DNA from: an uncultured Pseudomonadales bacterium
GTDB lineage: Bacteria; Pseudomonadota; Gammaproteobacteria; Pseudomonadales; Balneatricaceae
Length of the DNA stretch: 64,000 bases
Assembly (NCBI GenBank): GCA_943787595.1
Contig: CALSNA010000002.1
Location: forward strand, 62,001 to 126,000
Direction of reading: 5' to 3'
Below are positions 30,899 to 41,335 of this stretch, piece by piece; position 1 is the stretch's first letter; each line of letters starts with the position of its first letter. Below the pieces are notes generated by a model. The model was not told the origin of the DNA and ran no database searches. It worked only from the letters and a program-made list of their open reading frames with translations. The position numbers and the translations under genes were made by a program.

Positions 30899-31297
30899 AT
30901 GACCAATTTTTTTGAAGTTGTAACCAAAAAAAACACGATTCCGAGCTGCCTGCAAAGATTTAACAGTCAGCGATATGAAGATTATGGCCATAAATTTAGC
31001 CGAATTTATTGAAAAGCCGCGTGAAGCAGGAAAATGAAGACCAAGCAGCACAGGCAGCACATTTAGCCAAGAAGCAGGAAATTCTTAAAGCCATATCTGC
31101 TGCTGGCCTATCCATTGATGATTTTTTTTACCATGGATGAGCCTAAGTCCAAAAAAGATAAGAAATCAGTGATTGTACATTATCGCATTAAAGATGATCA
31201 TGGCAACACACATGAATGGTCTGGTCGTGGCCGTCCACCTAAAGCATTTGCTGATTTCTTTAACAAAGGTGGCAGTAGGGACAGTTGCCGAATTTAG
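30899..31297 (+). pseudogene. H-NS family nucleoid protein, several frameshifts
   Basis: Pieces in successive frames rebuild one H-NS-like protein: MTNFFEVVTKK from ATG 30899, then after an A8 run RFRAACKDLTVSDMKIMAIN and LAEFIEKPREAGK, then AAHLAKKQEILKAISAAG and LSIDDFF, and after a T8 run DEPKSKKDKKSVIVHYRIKD and HGNTHEWSGRGRPPKAFADF. The last contains the H-NS DNA-binding core WSGRGRxPK. Three shifts are needed; two fall at homopolymers (30926-30933 and about 31123-31130). The C-terminal 60 codons stay open (31115-31297) and might be translated alone. H-NS proteins silence AT-rich DNA. Confidence 0.8.
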
Positions 31298-32139
31298 CCC
31301 GTAAGTAATATCAGTGTTTTAGGATTTTTTACACAGCAAGGATGGATCAAAGGTTTTTATCTTTAATCTATCCTAGGTTCTTGATTAACATTTGAAAAAA
31401 TTTCAAATAGATTTTATACCAGATTATTCCTGATCCTAGTATTTATATGCTGACGGCCTTGGTAACTGAGTAACCTGGAAATCAACACCATCGCCATAAT
31501 GCTAACCTGAGACCTGCTGAATTATCATACACCACACCATTGACAATGTACTCATAGATTGCAGGCAGTGTAACGTTCATACGCTCCTGAATAAATGGCA
31601 AAAAAAGATAAGCTCAAAACTAAAAAACCTTAGCATTATGTACATCAATTTGAATTTTTAAACCTCTATTCATAACATAATTCAAGACTTCATATAAAAA
31701 CCCTTACTATTAAGAGTCAGAAAAAAATTAAACAATCTTTCATTGAAAATGAATATATCTTCTAAATTAGTCATTGATAACTAGCCTAGTAGAATTATAA
31801 AAAATATAGTCTGGCTAAATAGAACAAAGAATCAACAAAGACATGATAAAGCCAGTGATGCTAATGAACATTAATAGTAAATATTAACTACACTAGAATA
31901 AAATCAAATGAGAAAATCGTGTTAATGAGAGATGGCAAAACATTGAGCAGTTTGTATCAAAATCTGCAATAATTTTACCATTTTGGGTTTTTCCAGAGGC
32001 CAGGTCAGATCTTGCAGAAAAATTTCAGCTAGCTTGGATAGATGGCTATATTATAGTAAAGAATGTCAATGCACATAATCGTTATTTTTCAAACGTCTTA
32101 CAAAAAATAAAATCGTAGCTTTAGAATATTAATTTTTGC
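31298..32139. other. Gap, no gene found
   Basis: About 840 bases, AT-rich. A minus-strand fragment near 31490-31600 reads QERMNVTLPAIYEYIVNGVV, protein-like, unassigned. Confidence 0.45.
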
Positions 32140-32907
32140 TTACCGGTAGTAGTGCAATCGCGATTGTAACCATAACTTTAGCCTAAACCATGGGCGTGCT
32201 ATTTCCTGTTTCAATTTCTTAATATTGGGTAATTGCTTTGCTTGAGAAATTATAGACCCTCCAACTTCATTACTTAGTTCTCGTACCAGACGAGGCTGGA
32301 CAACTTGTAGATCGATGCCAAATTTCCACCAATATTGCAGTGCAACATCAACCGGTTGATAGAACTTCGAAGTTTTCGACAAAAAAATTGTCGCTGAATT
32401 ACGATTCCACATCTGTGCCTGAGTACCTAGGGGAGCCAATACTGGCTTCACCAAGTGTACAGATGAGTTGGCAACTTGCAATAAGTTACCCGAAACAGTT
32501 CTTTTGGCATATAGCTTAACCAGCACGGATCCATTATTAGCAACTCTCATCGCCAATGCATTCAGATTTTGGCGTAGAGCTGGACAATTTAAAAACGCTA
32601 CGTCATCTTCCAATAAAATTAGACAGTCCTGCTTACCTTGCTCAAGAAAATAACTTAATGCCTTTCTATGACTTAAAAAACACGCAATTTCAGTCATTCT
32701 TAAAGGGGCAAAATAACATCGTCTGTTTTCAATAGCTGCATAATGCCGGTTTATAATCTGATTCGATATATCATTGCCATCTATTGCAGTAATCCGCTGG
32801 TAATCAAACCCCAACTTATCCAGATGACCCGACATATGCTGCCAACGGGCATAGGATCGATCTAAATTTATAATCAATAAATCAAATAATTGTGTAGCAG
32901 TTGTCAT
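32140..32907 (-). CDS. GT25-family glycosyltransferase (LPS outer sugar)
   Basis: 255 residues. The N-terminal LLIINLDRSYARWQHMSGHL and RITAIDGNDI, then TEIACFLSHRKAL and LILLEDDVAF with the DxD-like EDD motif, are typical of GT25 enzymes such as LgtB/Lex1 galactosyltransferases that decorate LPS or LOS. AAGGATGAT before the ATG is a strong ribosome site. It lies beside the GT11-galE pair on the same strand, so the three likely work on one surface glycan (inference). The exact sugar is unknown. Confidence 0.85.
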   Translation of the reverse strand: MTTATQLFDLLIINLDRSYARWQHMSGHLDKLGFDYQRITAIDGNDISNQIINRHYAAIENRRCYFAPLRMTEIACFLSHRKALSYFLEQGKQDCLILLEDDVAFLNCPALRQNLNALAMRVANNGSVLVKLYAKRTVSGNLLQVANSSVHLVKPVLAPLGTQAQMWNRNSATIFLSKTSKFYQPVDVALQYWWKFGIDLQVVQPRLVRELSNEVGGSIISQAKQLPNIKKLKQEIARPWFRLKLWLQSRLHYYR

Positions 32908-33064
32908 ATCATCCTTAGTTTTATGTTTCTAACCGTATTGCTAAACCGATCTAAGCACACTCGATCATGGATTATATTCGTTGCAGATACCGCAGAATAC
33001 TATAATGAATCATGATTAACCTGATCACCCACTATTTTATAATAGAAGCCGCTAAATTGACGAC

Positions 33065-33943
33065 TTATTTAGGCATACGTAGCCAACCGTGTGGTATCAG
33101 ATCTTTATCTGAAAAGCCTGAATCATCAAACCAGGGGGCTGGTGAAATGACAATTTTGTCTGGTTGCTTATTCAGCCATGCACTCCACCAGCTAAAAGTA
33201 CTGTTGGCAATAATCTGATGATGACAAAAGCTCATCAACATTAAATCCTGTTCTGGGGATAAATTTAATTCAGACCCAAGGATATAATCCTGACCCAAGT
33301 CTAAATGGCTGCGCACCCATTTGGGATCATCGGTAAAAACAATAAATTGTGGCTTAGGTATGTGCTGGCGCATATGATTCACCGCTGCCTGATAATAGCC
33401 TATGGAACAAATACCAAAGCGCTCCAGGGCTTTGGGATGGGACTGGTAGTCTCCTCGACGAATATGCACCGAAATACTAGTTGGTGACTGCACTGCGCCC
33501 ATCAAATCTTTGGCTTTAACATCAAAGTCAGACTGTAATTTTAGATCCTGTCTTAATGCATCAGAGTTGAAAAAATAACGTTCTGACTGCCAAAATCCAC
33601 ACAGCAGCATAGCAGCTCTCGCAGACTGTATCCCTGCATCGTAATGAAATGAAGATTCCCACAGAATGTTACCTAAGGGGCGCTTATAATGCCTGAACAA
33701 ACGTGCTACGCGTACGATTGATTCACTAAATAGACTGTGTTCCACTGGACCAGCCAATTGTGCACGAATATTAAATAGGCCGATTGCCAAGCCGGTATGC
33801 TGGGATTTGCGCACAATATAGCGATCATCAAGAACCAGATCCAAACCCAATTGATCCGCAACTGAGCGAGCCGTAGCGTACTGAAACAGTTGATTGCCCA
33901 AACCACCCATCAATCGTACATAAATTGCTTGATTTGACATCAT
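33065..33943 (-). CDS. GT11 fucosyltransferase (alpha-1,2 type)
   Basis: About 292 residues from the ATG at 33943, which overlaps the galE stop by one base (TAATG); the frame is open further up inside galE, but homologues start here. The N-terminal RLMGGLGNQLFQYATAR and the GDP-fucose motif VHIRRGDY (about 159-166) are diagnostic of GT11, as is NSTFSWWSAWLN. These enzymes add fucose, usually to galactose, on LPS O-chains or glycoproteins. With GalE supplying galactose and GT25 adding sugars, the locus may make fucosylated, host-like surface glycans. The GDP-fucose genes (gmd, fcl) are not in this window. Confidence 0.88.
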   Translation of the reverse strand: MMSNQAIYVRLMGGLGNQLFQYATARSVADQLGLDLVLDDRYIVRKSQHTGLAIGLFNIRAQLAGPVEHSLFSESIVRVARLFRHYKRPLGNILWESSFHYDAGIQSARAAMLLCGFWQSERYFFNSDALRQDLKLQSDFDVKAKDLMGAVQSPTSISVHIRRGDYQSHPKALERFGICSIGYYQAAVNHMRQHIPKPQFIVFTDDPKWVRSHLDLGQDYILGSELNLSPEQDLMLMSFCHHQIIANSTFSWWSAWLNKQPDKIVISPAPWFDDSGFSDKDLIPHGWLRMPK

Positions 33944-34944
33944 TAGGTTGCCTGTAACTGGCACATGGTCTGTTCCCAAGCCCAGGCATGGGTAATCATC
34001 TGCTCTAGGTGAATATACTGCCCCTGCCAGCCAAGCCATTGCTGGGCTTTATCAATATTGGCAACCAACACTGCGGGATCACCTAGTCGACGCTGTTCAG
34101 CAACTACCGAGACAGATCTGCCAGTTATATTATGTACAGTTTCTATAACCTGAAGCACAGAAAAACCAGCCCCATTACCCAGATTAAATACTTCGTAGAG
34201 CCCCTTTCCAGCACTGATTGCATTTTGCAGCCATTGCAATGCTTGAGCATGAGCGTGACATAAGTCAACGACATGAATATAATCTCGCAAGCAGGTGCCA
34301 TCAGGTGTGTGATAATCGTGACCAAAGACTTTAATATGCGTTCTACGACCCGATGCAACTTGCAGTACTAGAGGAATCAAATGGGTTTCTGGTTCATGGC
34401 GTTCGCCCAAGATACCATTTGGATCAGCGCCAGCAGCATTAAAATAACGTAAACTAACTGCTTGTAAACCGTAAGCATTAGCATAATCTTCGAGCATCCA
34501 TTCAATTGCCAGTTTAGTCCGGCCATAGGGATTAATAGGAACCAGAGAATGGGACTCATCAATTTTTGCTTTTAATGGCAAACCATATACTGCCGCAGTA
34601 GATGAAAAAATCAGCTGCTTTACCCCAGCTTTGATCATACTATCCAGCAAATTTTGGGTATTGGTCACATTGTTGCAGTAGTATTTAGCTGGTTCAATAT
34701 TGGATTCACCCACCTGACTGAATGCGGCAAAATGAATCACCGCAGTGATATCAAATTGAGAGAATAGCCGCGCTAATAAATCCCTATCAGCTAAATCACC
34801 TACCACTAACCTGACGCCATCCGCCACGGCCTGTCGGTGACCAGTGGACAAATTATCCAAAACCAGCACCTGCTGTAAGCTACTGCTGAGTAACGCAACC
34901 ATATGGGAACCGATATAGCCAGCACCACCAGTTACCAGAATCAC
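33943..34944 (-). CDS. galE: UDP-glucose 4-epimerase GalE
   Basis: About 333 residues, an extended short-chain dehydrogenase that turns UDP-glucose into UDP-galactose. NAD-binding VTGGAGYIGSHMV at the N-terminus, catalytic SSTAAVYG and NPYGRTKLAIE (YxxxK), and RYFNAAGAD are present. I choose the GTG at 34944 because GGAGG lies 8 bases before it; an earlier GTG (34959) would put the ribosome site inside the gene. It overlaps the fucosyltransferase gene by one base. Confidence 0.93.
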   Translation of the reverse strand: MILVTGGAGYIGSHMVALLSSSLQQVLVLDNLSTGHRQAVADGVRLVVGDLADRDLLARLFSQFDITAVIHFAAFSQVGESNIEPAKYYCNNVTNTQNLLDSMIKAGVKQLIFSSTAAVYGLPLKAKIDESHSLVPINPYGRTKLAIEWMLEDYANAYGLQAVSLRYFNAAGADPNGILGERHEPETHLIPLVLQVASGRRTHIKVFGHDYHTPDGTCLRDYIHVVDLCHAHAQALQWLQNAISAGKGLYEVFNLGNGAGFSVLQVIETVHNITGRSVSVVAEQRRLGDPAVLVANIDKAQQWLGWQGQYIHLEQMITHAWAWEQTMCQLQAT

Positions 34945-35775
34945 ACTGATTTCCTCCACCAGACAAAATAATATTATACTTCAATAGTGAATAAAGCGAT
35001 TGCATTAACTGGAGAAGTTTAGATCTAATGTAAAGCTTGAGCCTGGCAAGAATAACGTTAGCTGTTTTGCTTAATTTAAAGACAAAGCTTATAGTCTGCA
35101 TACGCCAAAACCCAACCTAACTCAGGCCAATGGAGGCAATGCTATCGAAAAGCTTTGGATGCAAAACAATTGAGTACCCATCTAAGCAAATACGTGCTTT
35201 AAAAAGATCGGTGACTATTAGATCAAGCCTGAACTTCTATATATTAAGATCTAACAGGCAAAGCCAATCATCCTGATTTACAACTGAATTACCTCAGCTT
35301 TATGTCTTAGCCTATCTTATTTTATAAGCAACACCTTTAATTGAATGTCCATACACACCTGAACAATCATAATTGAAGCAAATTTTTCCCTGTCTGCATA
35401 AATTTGACTACCTGAAAAAGATCATAACTGGAGTACAATTCAAGGGTGGTATTGAAGCAACTGAGTTAAGCCGAAGCACAGGGTCATGACAGCCTCGGCC
35501 ATCAGATTTGACAATATGCTTTTTCAAAATCAGTTCATCAAGTGGCCATGGCTTAGAGCTGATGCAAACCTTAATTAGACTGATTACTGAGTAGACCATA
35601 ACACTCAATTAATCAGCTGGGTTACCAGCAGCGTAATACATCAATAATGTAAAGCCTTAGCCAGCTATTGCCATGACAAAATTACGCTCAACGTAGTGTG
35701 TTTGCTGCTAAAAGCCCAGCTGTAACCATACATGATATATCTATCATAGCAATGATAACTCCGACTCCCAGCAAC
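34945..35775. other. Gap upstream of the decayed zwf
   Basis: About 830 bases without a gene. A 66-codon minus-strand frame (35408-35608) has no recognisable family. In Pseudomonas-type genomes hexR, glk or edd often lie upstream of zwf; I could not find traces. Confidence 0.4.
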
Positions 35776-36891
35776 ATGCCGCCTATGAGCCACAATTTTG
35801 TCCTGTTTGGAACGCTGGGGGATTTGTCCATGCGCAAACTAGTATCTGCCTAGTACCAGCTTGAACATACAGGGCTATTGGCTGCGTCCCTACAAATAAT
35901 GTTGGGTATTGACCTATTAGACTTAACTACCACCCAATATCGTCAACTCATACAGTCCAGCCTAGAGCGATACCTCACAACGACAGTTCTAAAACTGGAT
36001 ATATGTGCCAAACTACAACAACACTTTACTTACCAACGCCTTGATCTGTATAACGACCTTGCTTACCAACAACTGCAACTGTTGCACTGGCATCGAATAG
36101 TAATCTACTATCTGGCTACTCAGTCGAATCTATATTGCATTATCTACTATAATCTGTATCAAAGTGATGCTATCAGCCAGCACAACAGAATCGTGTTAGA
36201 AGAATACATCGGGTATGACTTACAGTCTACATAGCAAACTAATGACCAAGTAGGACGTTATTTTACTAAGCAATAAATTTACCGTATCGACCATTACCTC
36301 GAAAAGGAAACAGTGCAAAACCATCTACTATTAATTACTATGCTTGGTTACTATGGAGCCTCCATCAAAACTGGATGCCAATATGGCGTAGGCGAACACC
36401 AATCAGGTTATCTTGAGGAAGTCAGTGGCAACCTTCATAGTCATACGGAAACCTTTTTAGCCCTAAAAGCCAAGATAGCTAACTGGCGTTGATTTGGCGC
36501 ACCTTTCTACCTGCGCACAAGCAAGCGCATGCGTGAGAAACTGACAGAAATTGTCACCCACTTCAAATCCAATGCACACTTTGTATTTGATGCAGGCCAG
36601 CAAGACATCGCCAATAACAAACTGGTGATTCGTCTATGACCTTACTAAGGAATCTCCTTACAGGTGCTTACCAGAGAGCAATAAATTAACAAAGGCATGC
36701 GGTTACGTTGTGATCCCTTACAGCTTGACTTTGGCCAAATACAATACCAAAACCGCATTCCTGATGCTTATGAACGTCTGCTCTTAGAATGCCTGCAAGG
36801 TAACCAGAACCTGTTTGTACGGCCTGATGAAGTGGAAGAAGCATGGTGCTGGTGTGACCATGCCGTCCAGAACCGGCCGCTATGGACCTGA
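35776..36891 (+). pseudogene. zwf: zwf, glucose-6-phosphate dehydrogenase relic
   Basis: G6PD pieces stand in order: MSHNFVLFGTLGDLSMRKLV (the GxxGDL NADP loop), a TAG at 35851, YQLEHTGLL, RIVLEEYIGYDLQST (normally EKPxGHDL, so the key Lys is changed), a stop, YRIDHYLEKETVQN (normally HYLGKE), HTETFLALKAKIANWR, a stop, FYLRTSKRMREKLTEIV and [17 protein letters not shown] to the end. At least four stops or shifts and an internal deletion after ETVQN (about 60 or more residues, including the MVQNHL block start) show it is dead. The upstream TATA-rich zone may be its old promoter. Confidence 0.9.
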
Positions 36892-37020
36892 CCAATCCAT
36901 AACTTTGTCTGGCAACCCGGCCAACAACCACATAACCTTCATCTATACTATGCTAAGTCAGGCACGCCAACAGATATTGCACATCTGCGGTGACGATAAA
37001 TTGGCTACCTTAGCACAGGC
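36885..37020 (+). pseudogene. pgl, 6-phosphogluconolactonase fragment
   Basis: A short piece, GNPANNHITFIYTMLSQARQ then ILHICGDDKLATLAQAM, resembles the C-terminal half of 6-phosphogluconolactonase (RLTLTxPxLLxAR..ILHIxGxxK). Most of the gene (about 150 or more codons) is missing between the zwf end and this piece. Its place between zwf and eda matches the usual zwf-pgl-eda order. Confidence 0.65.
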
Positions 37021-37438
37021 AATGACCATCCAAAATATCAGGACTGTGGGGCAATGGGAGCTGATTTTGTAGTTTCCCCAGACAATACCAATAAACTATT
37101 ACAATATTGCCAAAACCACCAAAATCCCTTATTGTCCGGGGTATCTAGCGTCAGTGAATCCATGCAAGCAATAGCTATCAGACACCAGCGACTAAAGCTA
37201 TTTCATGCAGCAGTGCTAAGCGGTGTCAAATGGCTACAGGGACTTCAAAATCTTTTGCCTGAACTGAAATTTTGACCCACTATGAGGTGACCGCAGACAA
37301 TGCCACACACTACATATACACTTGCCCAACATCATGTGTGTCAGTGATCCCTGGCTGATGCCAATAGATGCTGCTCGATAAAAAATGGTTAAGAAAAATC
37401 ATCGACTTTACAAAACAAGTGCAATAACCTATTTGTAA
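37020..37438 (+). pseudogene. eda: eda, KDPG aldolase relic
   Basis: Reads MGADFVVSPDNTNKLLQYCQ then LLSGVSSVSESMQ, LKLFHAAVLSGVKWLQGL, PELKF, and in a shifted frame LPNIMCVSDPWLMPIDAAR. This follows Eda: AGADFVVSPG, LLPGVxTxSExM, LKLFPAExxGG, ALPNVMCVGGSW. The N-terminal half with the catalytic Glu is gone and stops break the end (about 37275 and 37294). It completes a decayed zwf-pgl-eda operon. Confidence 0.85.
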
Positions 37439-37591
37439 AGTGCTCCAATAGTCTGCCATACAGTTTTAGTAGGCTTTGCTTAATCGAATTTGCCATTGTA
37501 GATACGTTTTTTATTCAGGCTTGCTTATCTGAAACTCAGATGTTTATCTTGCCGACTTAAATGTGTAGTTGAGTTACTTGGAGAAAACACC

Positions 37592-39541
37592 ATGAATAAA
37601 ACCACAACCAATCCTGTAGACCCGCCACTGACCACTGCTAGCCAGCTTGATGCTGAACGCAGAGCCATCTGGTATGAACAATCTATGCGAGATCCTGATG
37701 GATTTTGGTCACAACAGGCGCAACGGATTGATTGGCTTAAACCATTCTCCCAAGTAAAAAAAACCTCTTTTACACTGGGCGAGGTATCCATTGAATGGTT
37801 TGCAGATGGCCAGCTTAATGTGGCCGCCAATTGTTTAGACCGACATTTGAATCAGAATGGCAATACAACAGCGATTATCTGGGAGGGCGATAATCCTGCC
37901 GAAAGTCGCCACATTTCTTATCGCGAATTGCATCAAGAAGTATGCCAGTTCAGCAATGCCTTGCTTGATTTAGGTGCTTGTAAGGGTGACGTGATTACAA
38001 TTTATATGCCCATGGTACCCGAAGCTGCAGTAGCCATGTTGGCTTGCGCACGTATCGGGGCAATACACTCGGTAATCTTTGGCGGATTTTCCGCCGATGC
38101 GATTGCACGTCGGATTAAGGGATGTAATAGCAACATTGTGATCACTGCTGATGCAAGCACACGAGGCGGTCGGTTAATTCCCCTAAAGGCACATGTTGAT
38201 GCTGCTTTAACTCAAGTGGAGTGTGTCGACAGGGTGGTCGTCCTGCGCCGTATGGGAACAGATATTCAGTGGCAAGCCAGACGTGATGTCTGGTATCACA
38301 CCATAATAGCATCAGCTTCCACGCAACACACACCAGAGGCCATGTACGCAGAAGAACCATTATTTATTCTGTATACTTCAGGCTCGACGGGCCAGCCCAA
38401 GGGGTTACAACACACCAGTGGCGGGTATCTGGTTTATGCTTCCATGACCCACCAATTGGTATTCGATTATCAGCCCGAGGATATCTTCTGGTGCACTGCG
38501 GATGTAGGCTGGATTACCGGACACAGCTACATTATCTATGGCCCACTAGCCAACTGCGCCACCACCTTGATGTTTGAAGGCGTACCCAATTACCCCAACT
38601 ATGCTCGGTTTGGCCAAGTTATTGCCAAGCATAAAGTGAATCAGTTCTATACAGCACCAACCGCCATTCGGGCGCTAATGCAGCAGGGTGATACAGTGTT
38701 ACAAGGTGCTGACCTGTCAAGCCTGAAATTACTCGGCAGTGTAGGGGAGCCTATCAATCCAGAAGCTTGGCAGTGGTACCAACAGGTATTTGGCCGGGGA
38801 ACCGTGCCCATTGTTGATACCTGGTGGCAAACTGAAACTGGCGGTCATATGATTACCCCACTGCCCGGGATCGTGCCTACCAAACCCGGTTCTGCCACCT
38901 TACCATTCTTTGGAGTGCAGCCAGCACTGCTTGACAATGACGGCCAGGTGCTTGAAGGGGAAGCTGATGGCAATCTAGTGCTTGCCGACAGTTGGCCAGG
39001 ACAGGCTCGCTCGATTTGGGGTAACCATGCACGATTTGAGGAAACCTATTTCTCAACCTTTCCAGGCTACTACTTTACAGGTGATGGAGCGCGCCGTGAT
39101 GCCGATGGTTACTACTGGATTACAGGGCGGGTGGACGATGTCCTGAATGTCTCTGGACACCGTATGGGTACTGCAGAAATTGAAAGCGCGCTCGTGGCCC
39201 ATGCTGCAGTATCCGAGTCCGCTGTAGTGGGTTACCCTCATGCTGTCAAAGGGCAAGGTATTTACGTTTATGTTACCTTAATACAAGGCTATCCGCCCAG
39301 TGATACCTTACTGAATCAATTATACCAGTGGGTGCGCAGCCATATTGGCCCCATTGCCTCGCCAGACCTGATCCAGTTTGCAACCGATTTACCGAAAACT
39401 CGTTCTGGGAAAATCATGCGGCGGATACTACGCAAAATTGCTGCAAACGATTTTGACCAACTCGGCGACACATCTACTCTCGCTGATCCTACAGTCGTGG
39501 ATGAGTTGATTGCTCAGCGTTGTAACCAATCTAATTCGTAA
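37592..39541 (+). CDS. acs: Acetyl-CoA synthetase Acs
   Basis: 649 residues (typical 650). AMP-forming: acetate + ATP + CoA to acetyl-CoA. Motifs: [13 protein letters not shown] near 260-272 (P-loop), [11 protein letters not shown] near 410-420, [20 protein letters not shown], and near the C-terminus [11 protein letters not shown], whose Lys is the site of regulatory acetylation. A GGAG motif precedes ATG 37592. It lies right after the dead Entner-Doudoroff genes and is intact, so acetate use is kept while that route is gone. Confidence 0.95.
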   Translation: MNKTTTNPVDPPLTTASQLDAERRAIWYEQSMRDPDGFWSQQAQRIDWLKPFSQVKKTSFTLGEVSIEWFADGQLNVAANCLDRHLNQNGNTTAIIWEGDNPAESRHISYRELHQEVCQFSNALLDLGACKGDVITIYMPMVPEAAVAMLACARIGAIHSVIFGGFSADAIARRIKGCNSNIVITADASTRGGRLIPLKAHVDAALTQVECVDRVVVLRRMGTDIQWQARRDVWYHTIIASASTQHTPEAMYAEEPLFILYTSGSTGQPKGLQHTSGGYLVYASMTHQLVFDYQPEDIFWCTADVGWITGHSYIIYGPLANCATTLMFEGVPNYPNYARFGQVIAKHKVNQFYTAPTAIRALMQQGDTVLQGADLSSLKLLGSVGEPINPEAWQWYQQVFGRGTVPIVDTWWQTETGGHMITPLPGIVPTKPGSATLPFFGVQPALLDNDGQVLEGEADGNLVLADSWPGQARSIWGNHARFEETYFSTFPGYYFTGDGARRDADGYYWITGRVDDVLNVSGHRMGTAEIESALVAHAAVSESAVVGYPHAVKGQGIYVYVTLIQGYPPSDTLLNQLYQWVRSHIGPIASPDLIQFATDLPKTRSGKIMRRILRKIAANDFDQLGDTSTLADPTVVDELIAQRCNQSNS

Positions 39542-39844
39542 GCTGTGTGATAACCATTACTGTAATTTAACTCACGTGTAATGGATTGATTTGAACAGAC
39601 TACATTGCCTTAATTATGTCTAAATCTGCACCATTGAATTAAATTTTGTGAATGCCCGCAGGAGTAAACGCAAGACCAAATCATTACTAAATTAATTGTG
39701 GATGATGAACTATTTAGACAACGTACGGGTGAATTTATTTTACAGCCCAAATATGTGGATCATCTTGATATAACTGAATAGCCATAAACTGGTATAATCC
39801 TGAACTAGCTGATCAACAGAATATTTGTGTAGGACAGTGCCAAA
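39542..39844. other. Short gap after acs
   Basis: About 300 bases. A plus-strand piece near 39690-39782 reads IVDDELFRQRTGEFILQPKY and looks like the end of a lost protein; I cannot assign it. acs converges with the broken EamA gene. Confidence 0.4.
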
Positions 39845-40698
39845 TCAAACGGATTGATTGTTACGCCATAAATCCTGGCCTGTAATATTGCCAATAATCA
39901 TCAGTCCGCCACCGACGACCACCCACCAGTCAAACTGCTCACCGTAAAGCCACATTCCTACCAGCGCAATAAGTGGCAAACGTAAGAAATCCATGGCTAT
40001 AATGCTGCTCACTTCCACTGTTTGCATGGCTTTGGAAGCACAGAAGTGAGCACTAATTCCCACACAGCCGGTAATGAATAACCAAGCCCACATCCAGCGA
40101 TCTGGCATAACCCAATCGGCCCCGGTCAAAATAGCATTGATTGGCAATTGTGTTAATGACATATAGAAAACAATGGTTAATGGATGCTCGGTGGAAAAAA
40201 GTTGTTTGTTAAACACAATGGCCACCGCAAAGCCAATGGCACCACACAGCATCACCATTGCACCAGTTGAGGGAATACCCGTATCTGGTCTTACAATTAA
40301 CAGCACTCCAGCCATACCTAAACCAACTGCAAGCAGCTTTTTCAGGGTAATACGCTCAGCCAGAAGTATAGCAGCAATAACCAGCACCCAGATTGGCACT
40401 GTAAATTCAATCGCAAAAACGTGTGCCAGAGGAATCATACCAATAGCAAAGAACCAACTGGCCTGACCGTAGAAATGAAATAGATTGCACCATAGGTGGG
40501 TATACGTACGCTGTGTCAGAAATAATTCAGGATGGCGGCGCCAGTAGATAATGATTATGACAATAAGCAGGCCGATTAGGCTACGCAACGCAACGCCAAT
40601 ACCTCAAAGGTATTCAGATGACCACTTAATTCACGCGCACTCACCGCCATCACATACAAGGAAGCAATAGCTCCAAGCATCCACAGAACAGACTTCAT
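39845..40698 (-). pseudogene. EamA (drug/metabolite) transporter, frameshifted by a 5-bp duplication
   Basis: The intact part (about 247 codons, 40588 to 39845) is an EamA transporter with eight or so helices: LAHVFAIEFTVPIWVLVIAA, AERITLKKLLAVGLGMAG and AHFCASKAMQTVEVSSI. The true start is ATG 40698 after GAGGTCC: MKSVLWMLGAIASLYVMAVS then RELSGHLNTFEVLALR. There the sequence GCAAC is repeated twice (40585-40594); removing one copy rejoins LALR to SLIGLLIVI in frame. So a single tandem duplication broke it, recently. The truncated part could still start at a later codon. Confidence 0.85.
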
Positions 40699-41335
40699 AG
40701 TATGGACCTCTATTGCGTACATCACGCTTTCTATGCAGTAGCGGTAGCGAAATTCACACCAGCAAATCCTATAAAAACTGCAAAATCTGGATAACCGATC
40801 TTATTTCGGGTTTAGGACCGGTCTTTGCCAAAAGTCCATACTTATACAGTCATAAGTAACTATAACCATGTTGGACTAAAGATAGATCAAACACAGAGCA
40901 AGTCTGATTCGATTATGAAGTGATGCACTGCTGGACACAACTATTTACTGGTACACCTATTATAATCTTATCAACCAGTTCCTAGCAGTATCACTACCAA
41001 TAAGCAGAATGTCTTAAATCAGTATTATGCACTGTCTTTAACAACACATTGCCCAACCAGAAAATAGCGCAGCTAACAGACAGAACTGCATTTAGGAAAT
41101 GCCATTCAAGACACGAACCTCAGATAAAGCCTCCTACTATCTTGATTCGTTACAGGCTTGATGCAGATAGCTTTTCAAAGGCAATTTAAGATATCGTTTA
41201 CCATACCGCAGTTAGCGTTAAAAAAATTATCAAAGTAAATATAATGATGGATAGCTCTATTTCAAATTACATCGATGTGTTGAACATTCTTGTCACTGCC
41301 TGCTTACCTAACGAAAAGAAAATAACCAGCCTGAA
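40699..41335. other. Gap, no gene found
   Basis: About 640 bases with no recognisable gene or RNA. Confidence 0.45.

Noticed and set aside
31320-31380. Imperfect hairpin after the H-NS relic
   Set aside because: Too many mismatches and no clear T tract.
35408-35608. Minus-strand frame upstream of zwf as hexR or edd relic
   Set aside because: I could not match it to any part of HexR, Glk or Edd.
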